In this document: piece after piece, positions 33,696-45,605 of the stretch
Layout: each line of letters begins with the position of its first letter
Numbering within the stretch: the first letter of the stretch is position 1
Assembly: GCA_013146195.2 (NCBI GenBank)
Contig: CM028378.1
Location: 12,135,828 to 12,199,827, forward strand
Direction of reading: 5' to 3'
DNA: 64,000 nt
DNA from: Codonopsis lanceolata
Taxonomy: Eukaryota > Streptophyta > Magnoliopsida > Asterales > Campanulaceae
Translations under genes and position numbers: made by a program
The notes under the pieces: model-generated
Databases searched by the model: none
Told to the model about the DNA's origin: nothing
The model's input: only the letters and a program-made list of their open reading frames with translations

Positions 33696-33835
33696 CACTA
33701 CTAGAAAGCGTGCCCTCAGCAACAGAATTATCAGCGACAGAAATTTTCCGTCGGTGATTAGCGACGGAAACTGAGCATCAGCGACGGAATTGATTTGAAA
33801 ATGCCTTCAGCGACGGAATCCCTTTGTATTTATAA
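33696..33835 (+). mobile_element. CACTA (En/Spm) terminal fragment
   Basis: CACTACTAGAAAG at 33696 is the conserved CACTA terminus. It is followed by subterminal repeats of CAGCGACGGAA (33728, 33780, 33808 and inverted TTCCGTCGG at 33747), the standard layout of En/Spm ends. No opposite end was found before the microsatellite at 33866. Confidence 0.7.
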
Positions 33836-33865
33836 AAAAAATATTTGTTTTTGTAAAATCTCTTT

Positions 33866-33876
33866 GTGTGTGTGTG

Positions 33877-33935
<59 letters not shown>
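33866..33935. repeat. (TG)n(TA)n microsatellite
   Basis: A short TG run followed by about 27 TA units. Confidence 0.95.
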
Positions 33936-33942
<7 letters not shown>

Positions 33943-34074
33943 TATTATCATTTTAATGAATGATATTATATTATTAAATTAATATTTGAAATATTAATTT
34001 AATAATATAGTATCATTCATTAAAATGATTTGCATCAATATAATTACAAAAATAAAAATATTCACATTACAACT

Positions 34075-34592
34075 TAATTTATATATTTAAGAAAATAATA
34101 ACAAAATTATATAAATAGAGTAAATTTGATTTTGCATGTGGTCATACTATGTTGTATGTCTCTAGCACATTCCTTGATATGAATCATTGAATTATTATTT
34201 TTACTCAATTTTTTTTTATAGATATAAGTAATTTTTCTAGCTTTATAATATATCCTCTCATAGAGTTTTTCGAGTTGAGTAGAACCAATACGGATAAAAT
34301 CGTATTAATTGAACCGAACCACTACGCATATTGTAATTTATATATTTAAGAAAATAATAACAAAATTATATAAATAGAGTAAATTTGAATTTGCATGTGG
34401 TAATACTGTGTTGCATGTCTCTAGCACATTCCTTGGTATGAATTATTGAATTATTATTTTTACTCAATTTTTTTTATAGATATAAGTAATTTTTCTAGCT
34501 TTATAATATATCCTCTCATAGAGTTTTTCGAGTTGAGTAGAACCAAGACTGATAAAATCGTATTAATTGAACCGAACCACTACGCATATTGT
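34075..34592. repeat. 259-bp tandem duplication
   Basis: 34075-34333 and 34334-34592 are near-identical (both start TAATTTATATATTTAAG and contain TTTTTCGAGTTGAGTAGAAC and CGAACCACTACGCATATTGT). They differ by a few substitutions and small indels. This is a recent duplication without coding content. Confidence 0.9.
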
Positions 34593-34689
34593 ATTTGTAT
34601 TGGACTGTTCTGTAGAATTTTTAACTGTTTCTAAAATTTCAATGTATAGCACGTTTGAAACGGTAAACTCCCATTTATAAATTTAGATT

Positions 34690-36570
34690 TGCGATGCAGC
34701 AAATCTCGATGCAGAAATTATATTCTTGACACACAGATTGGATTTCCGATGCAGAATTGGACTATCGATGCACAAATTGGATTCTCGATGTAGAAAATCC
34801 CAATGCACCACCGTGAAACTGAATTACGAAACTTCACAAGTCGAATTATCATGGTTTTGTTCAATTTAGTTCAAACTCGATCTAGATCTGAGCGGTTGAG
34901 ATTGATTTGATATTTCATGAACATAGGGTGGACAAATAGATTCTGGTTACATTTGTATCTCGACCCGACCTGATCAGCTAAAACCCAATTTGAATTGCGA
35001 TGCACAATATGGATTTGCGATGCAACAAATCCCGATGCAAAAATTGGATTCCTAACACACAAATTGGATTATCGAAATATATCCATTTTCCTTAAGGTGT
35101 ACTGACTTGTGTGGCAGAATAAATGAAAACGAAGCTAAACCTAAACACTAAACACTAACTTAACCTTAATCCCTAAACCATAACACTAACCTTAAATTAT
35201 AAACATAAACCTAAACAAAACACTAACCTTAAACCTAAACCACAACTCTAAACTTAAACACTAACTTAAACCTAAACCACAATCGGCTCGGTGTTTTGGG
35301 CGAACTTGGGTTTTAACCCTAAGAAAATCGCCCTGGCTCAGTTGATCCGATTTAATGTTTGGCCAAGTAAACTTGGTGCAGGCTGACTCGTAACCCACAA
35401 CTGAAGTTGTCAAGCAAACCAGACCGGCCCGTAAAATGCTCATCGGGTCTAGTTTAACATCGAGCCAGGCCGGGCCGGGCCTCATAAAACTCAAGCCCAA
35501 CCCATACCCATATCAACCTCGGGCCTCCGGGTTTTACTGAAGTAATGCCTGTAGATTCAATCTCTCACACACACATAGCATTAACAACAACATATTATTA
35601 TAAATGCATATTTGACAAACATTATACACGTTATGTTAATTTTATTTACAGAAAGTCAGAAACGAACCTAGACCCATCAAAAACTTGAAGCCTGAGCCCA
35701 TGAAAAACCGGATGGGTTGGACCGGGCCAATGGGTTGGGCCCAATTTTGATAGCTCTACACACACCCCATGATGTGTTAGGTTGGATAGCCAATTTTCAG
35801 GCCCGCCACTTTAGTGGACTGACTTCGGTCGCCCCGCCCCGCCAAATAGTGGGTTGCGTTTTAGTCCACCTCGCCAACCCACCTTGACAGCTCTACCCAA
35901 AGCAAAGCTCACCGAGCCAAACATGGAAATCGGTAGAGCCGACAAAAAAGGCCTAGCCCATCCAAAATTTTAACGGGTCGAGCATCAGATATTGACGATC
36001 CAAAAAATAGTGAAACTGCACAAGTCGAATTGTCGTGGCTTTGTTCGATTTAGTTCAAACTCGATTTAGATCTGAGCGGTTGAGATCGATTTGATATTTT
36101 ACGAATTTAGGGTAGGCAAACAGATTCTGGTTACATTTGTGTCTTGACCCAACCCGATCAGGTAAAACCTAATCGGATCACATATTTTTTTCAAAATTTC
36201 GTTTAGCGGATTACCCTAATTGGAAAGCACCTCAATTTGATCACGACAATGCATCAATTCGAATCGCGATGCACAATATGGATTTGCAATGCAACAAATC
36301 CCGATGCATAGATTACATTCATGACACACAAATTGGATTCCCGATGTAAAAAATCCCAATGCACAATCGTGAAACTAAACTATGAAACTGCACAAGTCGA
36401 ATTATCGTGGTTTTGTTCGATTTAGTTCAAAATGGATCTAGATCTGAGCGGTTGAGATCAATTTGATATTTTTCGAACATATGGTGGACAAACAGATTCT
36501 GGTTACATTTGTAGCTCGACCCAGCCCGATCAACTAAAACCCAATCAAATCACATATTTTAATAATATTA
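34690..36570. repeat. three dispersed copies of a roughly 180-bp repeat plus degenerate telomere-like DNA
   Basis: Copies lie at about 34814-34995, 36010-36186 and 36369-36560. They share GATCTGAGCGGTTGAGAT, ACAGATTCTGGTTACATTTG and CGACCCRRCCYGATCARSTA. Between them are GATGCA-rich words (CGATGCACAATATGGATTTG). 35135-35280 holds CTAAACCTAAACACTAA-type sequence resembling decayed CCCTAAA. 35440-35900 holds GGGCCCAA-rich text ending GATAGCTCTA. No gene. Confidence 0.65.
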
Positions 36571-37318
36571 TATTATGCATCACACACACACACACACTTT
36601 AATTTATTAAATTAAATTAAAGATAAAAACTATAAATTGAAAGTATAAATTAAGAAAAAAAATCAAATAAAATTGCTTTTTCTATTTAATAAATTAAATT
36701 CAAGATAAACAAAGACAATTTAAAATTGTGTTGTATTTATAAGCTAATAACTAAAAAAAAACCCTATGTATAAAGCAATTTAAAGAAACATTAGTAATTA
36801 ATAATTTATCTTTCCTAAATAAATTATTATTAACTTGTTTAAAAGACAATATAAATTGAATTACCATCAAAATGTAAATAAAAGAAAAACAAAACAAAAA
36901 CCCTAGGTAGAAATACATCTTATCTTTCTAAACAAAGCTCACTCTCATCGACAGTGCTCACTCTCATCACACGCCGCTCGCCCCAGTTCGTGAGTCTCCA
37001 TCCTTCATCTCCTCTGCCCGACCATCATCCTCCATCATCGACGTCAACCTTGCCATCTCCGACCATACAGTTCTCAACCCCCCTAAATACATCTCCTCTC
37101 TCTCTCAAATCTGCGCATACTCCTCCAATCTACCTCATTGCCGCCGCCTTCGCCACCGGTCCGACAACATCTGACCAGCTCCCCCATCGCTCTCTTCGCC
37201 ATCTACGACCTAAGATCCGGTCAATCGCGCCCTAAAACAGTTTTTCTCGTACCGTGCATCCAAACAGTCTTAACGAGACTCCTGCTACGTTGCCGCTCCC
37301 ATCTTAGACGGTCAAATA
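36571..37318. other. spacer and C/T-rich exon-like sequence interrupted by a solo LTR
   Basis: 36571-36940 is AT-rich. 36946-37318 is C/T-rich and open on the plus strand (Ser/Pro/Thr-rich, starting MLTLITRRSPQFV). It is cut by the LTR at 37319; the matching flank resumes at 40083 and reads to a GTTTGTAG at about 40229. It could be a 5' exon of a lost gene, but I do not recognise a family. Confidence 0.35.
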
Positions 37319-40082
37319 TGATAAGCTTATAATTTTCTATTATTTTCATTAATTTTTCGGAATTTTATTGATGATTTTGAGCTTTAGATAATAATTAATT
37401 GCATTTGAGATACTATTTTTATGTATTTTGTGCTTCATGTATGTATCTCAAACATATTCAAGGTTTTACGGCTGAATATATGCAAATCGAGGCAATTCCG
37501 GACTTCAATGTTAAGTTTTGATGCGTGTCGTTAAGTTTCGTCAAGTATTTCAAAGCAGAGCAACCTAACTGAAGCTAACTGGGCTAACAGTGGACTTATC
37601 TGCAAAGTCTGGGTGCAGAAGGACTTCGGCAACCGCATTCAGAAATCCAGGGGCACCGGAGTAATTATATAAAATGAAGGGGAGGCCGGTGCCATTAGTG
37701 AAAGTCTTCATTAATGCGCTGTCTCCACCAGAAGAGGCCACGTCGTTCGGTCCCTTAGTGCGCGACCCGCGGTTCTTTAGCCGGATCTGGATCAGCTCGC
37801 GTTCTGCCTGATCCTCCAGCCCACCTTCCAGCTCATTCCCTCTCTCAATTTCCAGCCCATTTCTTCTGGGCAACCCGCGTGCCTTCTCCCTGGGTGACCC
37901 AGTCCTGTCTGCTACCCATTTCTCTTTCTTTCCCATTTCTGCCCCCATTTCTCTCTCTTTTCTACCCCCAAACTCCCTTGATGTTCCCATTTTGCCCCTG
38001 CCTCTTATTGCCCTTGTTTTTAATTCATTCCAGCCGGCATTTAAGAAAGGAGGAACCAGCCTTCAGGTTTTAGGGCAGCAGCCCTAAAACTCATCCCATC
38101 TCCATTTAATCCATTCTTCCACCTTTTCACCTAATTCAAAATGCATCCATTTTGAAGGCTTGGAGCATCAAATCAAGGGTCAAGGGAGCAAGATTAAGTA
38201 AAGTCAACCAAGATTTGCAACATTAATTGGTTTAATTCTTCCACCTCTTTATTTATTTTAATGTTGTGTAAGTCCAGATGGCAACAGTTAAGGCTAGAGG
38301 GGGGTGAATAGCCTTTAAAAACTTGGAGGATTGATTTGTAAACCTTTTAAATTCGGCAGCGGAAAACTGGTTTTGTCAGTCAGCTGAAAATTGGTCAGCT
38401 GGCTGACACTTTGAAAATGTTCAAGCTGATGAAAGTTGGTCAGCTGGCTGACACAACTGTTTTTCAAGGAAAGTTAGTTTTTGATGTAGATCACTGAATG
38501 TAGAACTGAACAATTAAGCAAACAATTGTTGTTAACCGACTGACACTTAATTAGTTTGAATAACTTCTTAAGTGTTGGGTCAGTTTGCAAGAATATAAGA
38601 AGCGACAGGCAAATCAGTTGAAGTGGTTCACAGATAAACTGCTACGTCCACTACCAAGTTGGTCAGACTTGGATTTATGAAGTGCACTAATTTTATTAAA
38701 AATCTATTTGATCTATAATGGATCAGTGTACAACAAAAGACCAGTGTTTGTGGAGACTGATTGAGGATCAATCAGACTCGTGAGACAAAATGACTGATTT
38801 CAAAAAAATTCAAAGTAGAGTCACTCAGTGTTTGTCTAAACAATAACTATAAGGAATTAAGCAAAGAGAAATATCTAGCTAATGTTTTTCAAAGAAGACT
38901 AAGTCACAGAGAATTTTCTTGAAAGTGTAGCGGCTTTTGACTTCTTGTAAAAATTGTGTCTACTTCAAGAATGTTTCCACTGGGTATTTATAGATAGTCT
39001 TCAAGAGTAACCCGTTAGGAACACATTTTGAATTTGAAAATGTGTTTGGCAGATGCAAGATCTCAAAAGATCCTGTGAGATATTATCTAGCAGAATATCT
39101 ACCAAAAACACAAAGTAGGAAAGTGTCAGTACAAGTATATGATCGATCAAATAAGGAAAGGCAAACTGACATTAAACATGTTAAGGTCAACTAAAGAAAA
39201 TAGCTGACAAAATAATTTTGGGCTGACCAAATATAACTTAAATTTCTTGGCTGACAATCAAGTGGAATGATTTTAAGCAAATCTAAAATTATGCAAGATT
39301 CAACATGTTGTAATTTTTGGAGAAACTTTACATTTATTTTGACACCTTGATGATGAACTAAATGTACTTTTGGATTGTGATTATTATCTATGTTGAATGT
39401 GATATTTTAATTTAATTTCTCTCTATTTGATGTATTACTCATATATTTTTGGTCATTATCATTGTGTGCTTAATGCTTTTAATGAAGTCATCAATCATTA
39501 AATGAACCCTAGAATGAGAGGATACGAAGCGAAAGCCCTTCATATTATTTCGAAAATCGTGATAATTGTTTACGTCTCTAAAGCACGTTGATTGTCGAAG
39601 GTCGTAGATAGTCATTGGGTGCTTGATCTACCATGTGACTATTTTCTCCCCTAGGTTATGTGTTGCTATGATATGAGCCCGTAGCAAGGATGAGTGATAG
39701 CTAGGTTTTCAATACGTAGCGAAAGCCTGTAGAAAATATTAGTGTGCACCCGACTACCAAAAAATTGAGTTAAGAAAAATATAGATAGTTAAATTAATCA
39801 TTGGCTAGACTATAAATATCACAATCTTATGTTTTTAACATTGATTTGATGTTGCCGCCGTTTCATTGTCGCGTTAATTTAGTTTACTTTATTGCTTTTA
39901 TTTTGCTTATTTTATTTTTATTTTAAATCAAATTTCCGTTCGCTTAGATAAAATTAGGTGTGCCCAATTTTAGTACTTAGGATTTATTTCTAGCTCTATC
40001 CTCGTGGGATCGACTCGTACTTCGAACTTTATTACTTGATACGACCGGGTAATCTTTGCCCGCGTTGCGTTCGCGCACATCA
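37319..40082 (+). mobile_element. solo LTR (Ty3/gypsy-like) with AAATA TSD
   Basis: It starts TGATAAGCTTATAATTTTC and ends CGCGCACATCA. Both sides carry AAATA (37314-37318 and 40083-40087), a perfect 5-bp TSD. The end half has CCTCGTGGGATCGACTCGTA and ACTTGATACGACCGGG, a signature of many plant gypsy LTR U5 regions. No internal domain exists. A second LTR of another family is inserted within (about 38285-39350), so the original LTR is about 1.7 kb. Confidence 0.8.
38285..39350 (-). mobile_element. nested copia-type (SIRE-like) LTR
   Basis: Minus orientation: it reads toward GGCTATTCACCCCCCTCTAGCC near 38300, the typical 3' end of SIRE/Maximus-type LTRs. It shares words with the LTR at 62934-64000 (GGTTCACA...GCTACGTCCAC, TTGGATTT, GTGCACTA, ATGGATC). 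No primer-binding site follows. Exact ends were not fixed. Confidence 0.6.
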
Positions 40083-42150
40083 AAATACTCCCAACTTCTT
40101 GTTCAAAGAGTTGAAAGATTGATCAAAGTGAAAGTCGGAGAACTCCTTTGTCGTCAAAATTCTTATCGCCGTCGGCAGCTTACCGGTAGAACCGCTTATT
40201 TGTTCGTCTCATTTCTCATTTGTGTTTGTAGCATATAATTTTGTAACTTGGTTGAATTTTTATTCCTACTTACCGTAGATTTTAGTGTATAACTCATTTA
40301 GATCTATAGTTTTGCCCGAATTTACTTAATTAACTGATTTTTGTATGAATATTACCTTTAGTGTAAGATATACAAACTATGACTTCACCTACCTATTTTA
40401 CCACAGTAGTCAGTATATTCAACTTAGATTGAATTAATCCTCTGTAGTGGTCTACTGCCCTACCTCTGACTATTTAGTCTTGTTACTCTATTTGACCTGA
40501 CTTGTCAATAAGAGGTTAGGCTTAAAAATGGAGTAAATCCTAAAAATTGTAGTAAAAACTATCTGTTTCTTTACCAGCGGTCATCTTATAGGTGTGGCTT
40601 GGTTTGGTGTTAGCATATCTGGGAATAGGTTTGTATCATATATGAGTATTTTGAAGCTACTTTATCCATTTTAATTTTTAAACTCTTAAGATTAACAAAT
40701 TAGAAGAACTAACGAGGAAGATACCGGTGTTTGTGTTTGCATTCTAGTTCAAGCTCCTAGATTTGGTATTGGCACATAGTTTCTCTCAATAATGTTTCTC
40801 ATGGCTTTTGCTCTCTCCATCTCTATCTGCAACGTCATAGTTTCTCTCAAGTTATTGTAGTAAAAACTATCTGTTTCTCATGGCTTATTCTCCAAGCTAA
40901 TTCCTGGAAAATTACGTTGCATGGAGACAAGCTCACTTCGAGAAAAATTGGCCAATTACTTGGTAAGATTTATAGGAGTACATCTACTAGCGACATGGAC
41001 TTGCTACATATATTTTTTTAGCTTAATTTGTTGTGGATATATCTGTGTTTCTAGAGAAAATTCTATTTGCCTTAGATATTTTACAATTTAGGAAAACCGA
41101 GCTGGCTTGAGAATGGCTCGTTTAAAGCTCGAACATTATTTTAGGGTCTAGGCATTAAGTCAGACGTTCAAGTGGGTCTGAACTCTGAACTATGAAAGTG
41201 ACTATGGGAATAGCTATGCTTAAGGTACTGTTGTTCTACAAGGATATCCAAAGAGTTGCTGGATACTTTGTTGAACGTGATCTGAAAGGTAATTAGGTTA
41301 ATTTTTTTTTGGGGGGGGGTGTATGTTGGTGATGTTTGTTGCTAAGGCAGTCGAGGCTGGAATTGTTGAGAAACTCTGGTGGGACATTTTGTGTTAACAA
41401 GGCTGCTGGGACTTTTTGGGTTAACAAGGCTGCTGGGTTGAATGGATAACATCACTATCATGATATCATCATGAAGTTGATGCTATTCAAGTCTCTATAT
41501 CCAAAAGAACATCCAATTTACTGTAGAACCAAGTGGTCTTCATACAAAATTTTCGATGGGTGACTAATTGAATGTGATTTATCACTATCAAAGAAGGAAG
41601 TTGACTACAAGCAACTGGGCATTTTGTTCATGCTATTAGACGTGTTTCATTGATCTTTTTCAAATTGGGGTCTTACTTGTAGATCTATTTTCCCATGTGT
41701 ATATTGATTTCCTATTGATTGATGTTGCTGTATGATGTTATTAGGTAAAATTGAGGCTTTGAAAAATCATGTTGTTTGTACTCTTTTACACGATAATACG
41801 AATGTTTTAAAGACTCAACTTGAGCAACAGAAGAGTGTTGTTGAGAATCTTGTCTCGAATACACAGGTGGTTACTTGAAACTTTTGGCTGCATTACTTAG
41901 CGAGAAACTTAGATTATCTTGTTTTAGAAAAGCTCAAATTGCTTACATTAATCTATTTCACTATTTGATGATGTTGGAATATGCTTCTTGATAATTTAGT
42001 TATCACCTTGCATATTCTATATATATTGATTTGCTTGCCCCCATTATAAGTGAGTCATCACGAGTGGCTAAAAGGTCTGCGTACCGGTTAGCGTGGCAAC
42101 TCGTATGATATCACATAGGTCTTAGATTAGGTGCAACCTGATCAAGTCCT
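40083..42150. other. AT-rich spacer with exon-like remnants
   Basis: No intact gene. At 41745-41866 an open segment between TTATTAG and CAG|GTGGTT encodes KIEALKNHVVCTLLHDNTNV then LKTQLEQQKSVVENLVSNTQ, a coiled-coil-like exon of a protein I cannot name. At about 41100-41170 RAGLRMARLKLEHYF precedes a stop. These are most likely pieces of a decayed or captured gene. Confidence 0.35.
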
Positions 42151-43787
42151 ACCTTCCTACATGATGATTGAAACAGACCAGCACTTCAGATGCACTCAGC
42201 ACCGGAAGACTTGCAGCTATGTCAAAAGCCTTCAGTGATAAAGATCAGAACATCTTTAAGACTCACCACCGGCAGACATGCTACAAGTTAAACTGTTCGT
42301 ACCAGCAGACATCAGTTCTCCTGAATCGAAAAACTTGTTTCCACTGGCTCGAAGCATTCCACCGGCAAACCTAAAATCTGTACGTGCTACAGAGAAAAGT
42401 CTAGAAGCATCTCAAATCAAGACAAATATGTTCAAGCCTCAGAAAGCCTAACATACTTAAGGCTACAAGACTTTCTCTCACTCAAGTAGTCTGATAAAGT
42501 CAAAAAGCAATTACTTTATTGAACAGACCACCTGACAGTGCAACAGACATCAGACCTACTCTTCAGAGACTTATCAACACAGTCTGATAGACAACAAGTT
42601 CCAAGATCTACAGGACTAAATCTCTGTTCCAAACAGTCAAAGATCTTATGGACAAAGATCTCTATCCGATAGACTTCAACCACTATATCTCTAAACGGAT
42701 AGAAACTTCAAATCTTCATATCTCAACGATCACATTGATCGCCGTCTATATAAATCCTCTCTCTTACCCAAAACAATACAGATCATAAAACAATGGAGAT
42801 GATGAGCAGCGAGTGACTGATACACGCACCCAGCGAAGTTGAAATCAGAACTCACTCAAGAGCTTCAAAGATAAGAGATCTACAAAGAGATCGTCTTCAC
42901 CAACGTATCTTTGATCTCGACACAGATTGCAGCGAACTCATCCAGATCTTAGCAAGACACTTTCAGTGGATTGCTAGGAAGAAAAGCTTGGAGAAGAGAA
43001 GAGGTTGATCAGAAACTTCAATAGACAGAGATCAAGATTTGAAGATTGATGTTAGATTATGTCTGAAGAAAATGAAGAGCTGTCTGTAGATATTGCATTC
43101 ATATCTTCATATTTGTATTCCAATACAAATGCTGTTGATTATGCAATAATCATTCATCATGGAAGGTCGAGTGTTTTCACTCAATCGTTCAGATAATTTT
43201 TATCTGAACGACCTTGAAAATCTCTTCCTTCTCATAACAGTTTCTCGTTCTGGTCTCCTATTGCCCTTTGCTACTTAAAGATTCTTGAATGAATAATTAA
43301 GTAAGGATTGAGGCTTGGGTGGACAAAACCAGAAACTGTACATAGATTATTTAGACTGATGTAATATGTAATTTATCTTTGAATAAATACATATGTTCTT
43401 ACAAATACCTTATCTATCAGTCTTTATATATCTATGAGCTTTTGACAAATGAATTTATCTTTAGAAAAGCTACTCTCTAATTGATTTACTTAATTTGCAT
43501 TTGAAAGAAGTATTAAGTGTGCTGTTGTTCTGAACATATATTCGTGTACAGACACTTAAGATTTCTCCAAATCATAGACTCTTTACTTTCCGCTTTCCAA
43601 ACTCTTTTTAACATGCTTTTGATTTGAACTAGTAGTTTACCGGCAGACATGCTCAACTCAATAAACTGCAATTGCCACTTAAACTATGCTTTATATATAT
43701 ATATATATCCAAAGAAAAGTTTTTAAATTGGCATCATAGGCTATACACCCCCCTTCTAGCCTATTTGATCATTATTGTGGACCAACA
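42150..43787 (+). mobile_element. copia-type LTR (SIRE-like), 5' LTR orientation
   Basis: The 3' edge reads GGCTATACACCCCCCTTCTAGC ... GGACCAACA at 43739-43787 and is followed directly by a primer-binding site, so this is a 5' LTR. The sequence upstream has CACCGGCAGAC words and a transcribed-looking region. The 5' edge is uncertain (about 42150). No gag or pol follows; the element is truncated at about 43985. Confidence 0.6.
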
Positions 43788-43789
43788 AT

Positions 43790-43802
43790 TGGTATCAGAG
43801 CA
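43790..43802 (+). other. retrotransposon primer-binding site
   Basis: TGGTATCAGAGCA, the complement of the 3' end of plant initiator tRNA-Met, 2 bp after the LTR end. It shows the orientation of the truncated copia-type element. Confidence 0.8.
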
Positions 43803-44068
43803 AGGCTCTTCTAGCTATATGCTAGGACTAACCTCATGAGAGTTGCGATCCTCGAATGTTCGGTTCAAATGCATGTCAAAAGAAAATTTGTTTTATCTTT
43901 CGAAAACTTTTGACAAGGATTTCAGTTTGAGATAATTTTTTGAAAAATGTACTTATTTTGAAAAATTATTTTGTTTTCAAAAATTTCATGAGATAAAAGA
44001 TTACTATGATGAATGTGAGATAATTATTCATATGACAGATATGTATATCAATTGTAACTATGAATAAC

Positions 44069-44222
44069 TGGTCGTTTGCATAATTTGGTATAAACCTTGG
44101 GAAAGAACTGGTCGTCGTATTGGTCGTTTGCATAATCTGGTATAAACCCTCGGAAAAACTGGTCGTCGTACTGGTCGTTCGCATAATCTGATATAAACCC
44201 TGGGAAAAACTAAACCCAAAAC
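44069..44222. repeat. 51-52-bp tandem repeat, three copies
   Basis: TGGTCGTTYGCATAAT starts at 44069, 44121 and 44172. Each unit holds GGTATAAACCYT and GGAAARAACT. It lies just outside the first palindrome cluster of the MULE-like composite. Confidence 0.85.
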
Positions 44223-44240
44223 CCTAACCCTAAACTATTT

Positions 44241-44327
44241 GTTCGGGTATAATAACCGAACGGTGAAGAAAATGTTCGGTCCAGTTACCCGAACTGTTGG
44301 ATAGTGATTCGGTCCAGGGATCCGAAC
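44241..44327. repeat. cluster of three 21-bp GTTCGG-N9-CCGAAC palindromes, 33-bp spacing
   Basis: Starts at 44241, 44274 and 44307. The first two have perfect half-sites; the third starts ATTCGG. Starts are exactly 33 bp apart. They flank the GRF gene on its downstream side. Confidence 0.9.
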
Positions 44328-44637
44328 AGTTATTGAATATTTAGGTTTTTTTCTTGCATTCAATTTGATCAATTTCAATACAATTTCATTTGTATGAAGA
44401 GGCCAATTTGAGTAAATTGCATTAATAAGGGTATAAGTTCATCAATTTGAGCACAATATTATCATTAAAAGGGTATTTTACATACATAATAAACTCCTTA
44501 AAACTAACCATTACATCCAACCTATTGCAAAAACACTAAAATTAAATGCTCCTTACAAGCATTCGGCAGCAACAACAATAAAATAACAAACAACTACGAT
44601 TAACAGTAGTGTTTGTTGCTTTTTGCTATCCTTCACT

Positions 44638-45024
44638 TCAAACCACAACAAGGAAGAACATCAATAGTAGAATAAAACTAAAACACCCAAATAGTAGGTG
44701 AATGAAAACTTTTCGCTCCCAAGCACGTGTGATTTTCAATTGCACTATCTCATTTTCATGGCGATTGATGGCCTTTAGCAAACCAGGAATAACGACAATT
44801 GATTGAGGGCACATTGGAGGATCATGCCAAGAAAAGTAATCACATCCTCTATCATCTTGTAAATAATTGAAATTAGAAAATCGAATGTGGATGTTCTAGA
44901 CCAGGATTTTGATGGTCAAACTTACTTGGGTGTAATTTGGGCGACCAAAGAACCTTCGCCCAGGATTTGTACCAGTCCAAGCAGTCTTGAGCACCCTATT
45001 ATCACCACAGTAACATTCAGCCAT
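44638..45024 (-). CDS. GRF-type zinc-finger protein, probably 2 exons
   Basis: The minus-strand ATG at 45024 gives MAECYCGDNRVLKTAWTGTN followed by PGRRFFGRPNYTQ. This is the GRF zinc-finger signature (CxCG ... T-x-TxxNPGRRFxxC); the usual third Cys is Arg here. After a GTAAGT donor near 44932 the second exon has DRGCDYFSWHDPPMCPQSIV then VIPGLLKAINRHENEI, and a C-terminal hydrophobic segment (LLFGCFSFILLLMFFLVVV) before the stop at 44638. This architecture is the common plant GRF plus C-terminal membrane-anchor protein. The best donor and the AAG acceptor near 44863 leave a one-base phase mismatch, so the gene may be broken or spliced differently. It sits between palindrome clusters beside a MULE transposase. 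It may be element cargo. Confidence 0.65.
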
Positions 45025-45234
45025 GGATGAAGAAGAAGCAACTTGGTCGAGCAAGAGAAGTTCGTTGTAGTAGCCTGAGCCTGAGGTAGTAACCTCTCAA
45101 GTAATTGGGGCTTTATGGTCGACAATAATACATAAACCCTCAATTTTCCCTCTGTTTTGTGAAGCTATGCAGTTGAAATGTCTATTTTACCCCGCACGTT
45201 CTCAATTTCATTTGCTATTTATCTATTTCAGACT

Positions 45235-45320
45235 GTTCGGGTATATTGGTTGAACTCTTCCAATCTGTTCGGTCCATTAAACCGAACGTTAAGATGTTCG
45301 TTCGGCCCAGGTAACCGAAC
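45235..45320. repeat. cluster of three 21-bp GTTCGG-N9-CCGAAC palindromes
   Basis: Starts at 45235 (right half decayed to TTGAAC), 45267 and 45300, 32 and 33 bp apart. The cluster lies upstream of the minus-strand GRF gene and downstream of the transposase, so it could act on the GRF promoter. Confidence 0.9.
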
Positions 45321-45605
45321 TATTGTTCAATGTTTGGGTACACCTTGGACAATTTTTGTACACCTTCTATTTTTTAATGAAATCGATACAAACAATAATC
45401 GTCGTATAATCTGATTAAAATGAAATATAATACATTTGAACAACTCAAGGTTGATGTTAACACTAGCTCAATGTCAAATGGATGAGAAATTTGAAATTCT
45501 ACATACTACAAACCAAAACTAAACTTGTGATTGCCTATCACTCATTGGAGTTGGATCAGGTTGTGATTGTCTATGACTCATAGGAGTTTGATCAGGACAT
45601 GAAAG

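Noticed and set aside
35135..35280. Possible telomeric or subtelomeric array
   Set aside because: CTAAAC-type words are degenerate and irregular. There is no run of exact CCCTAAA units.
43857..43872. Possible further GTTCGG palindrome
   Set aside because: A single half-site without CCGAAC partner or 33-bp neighbours; it lies in the copia leader.
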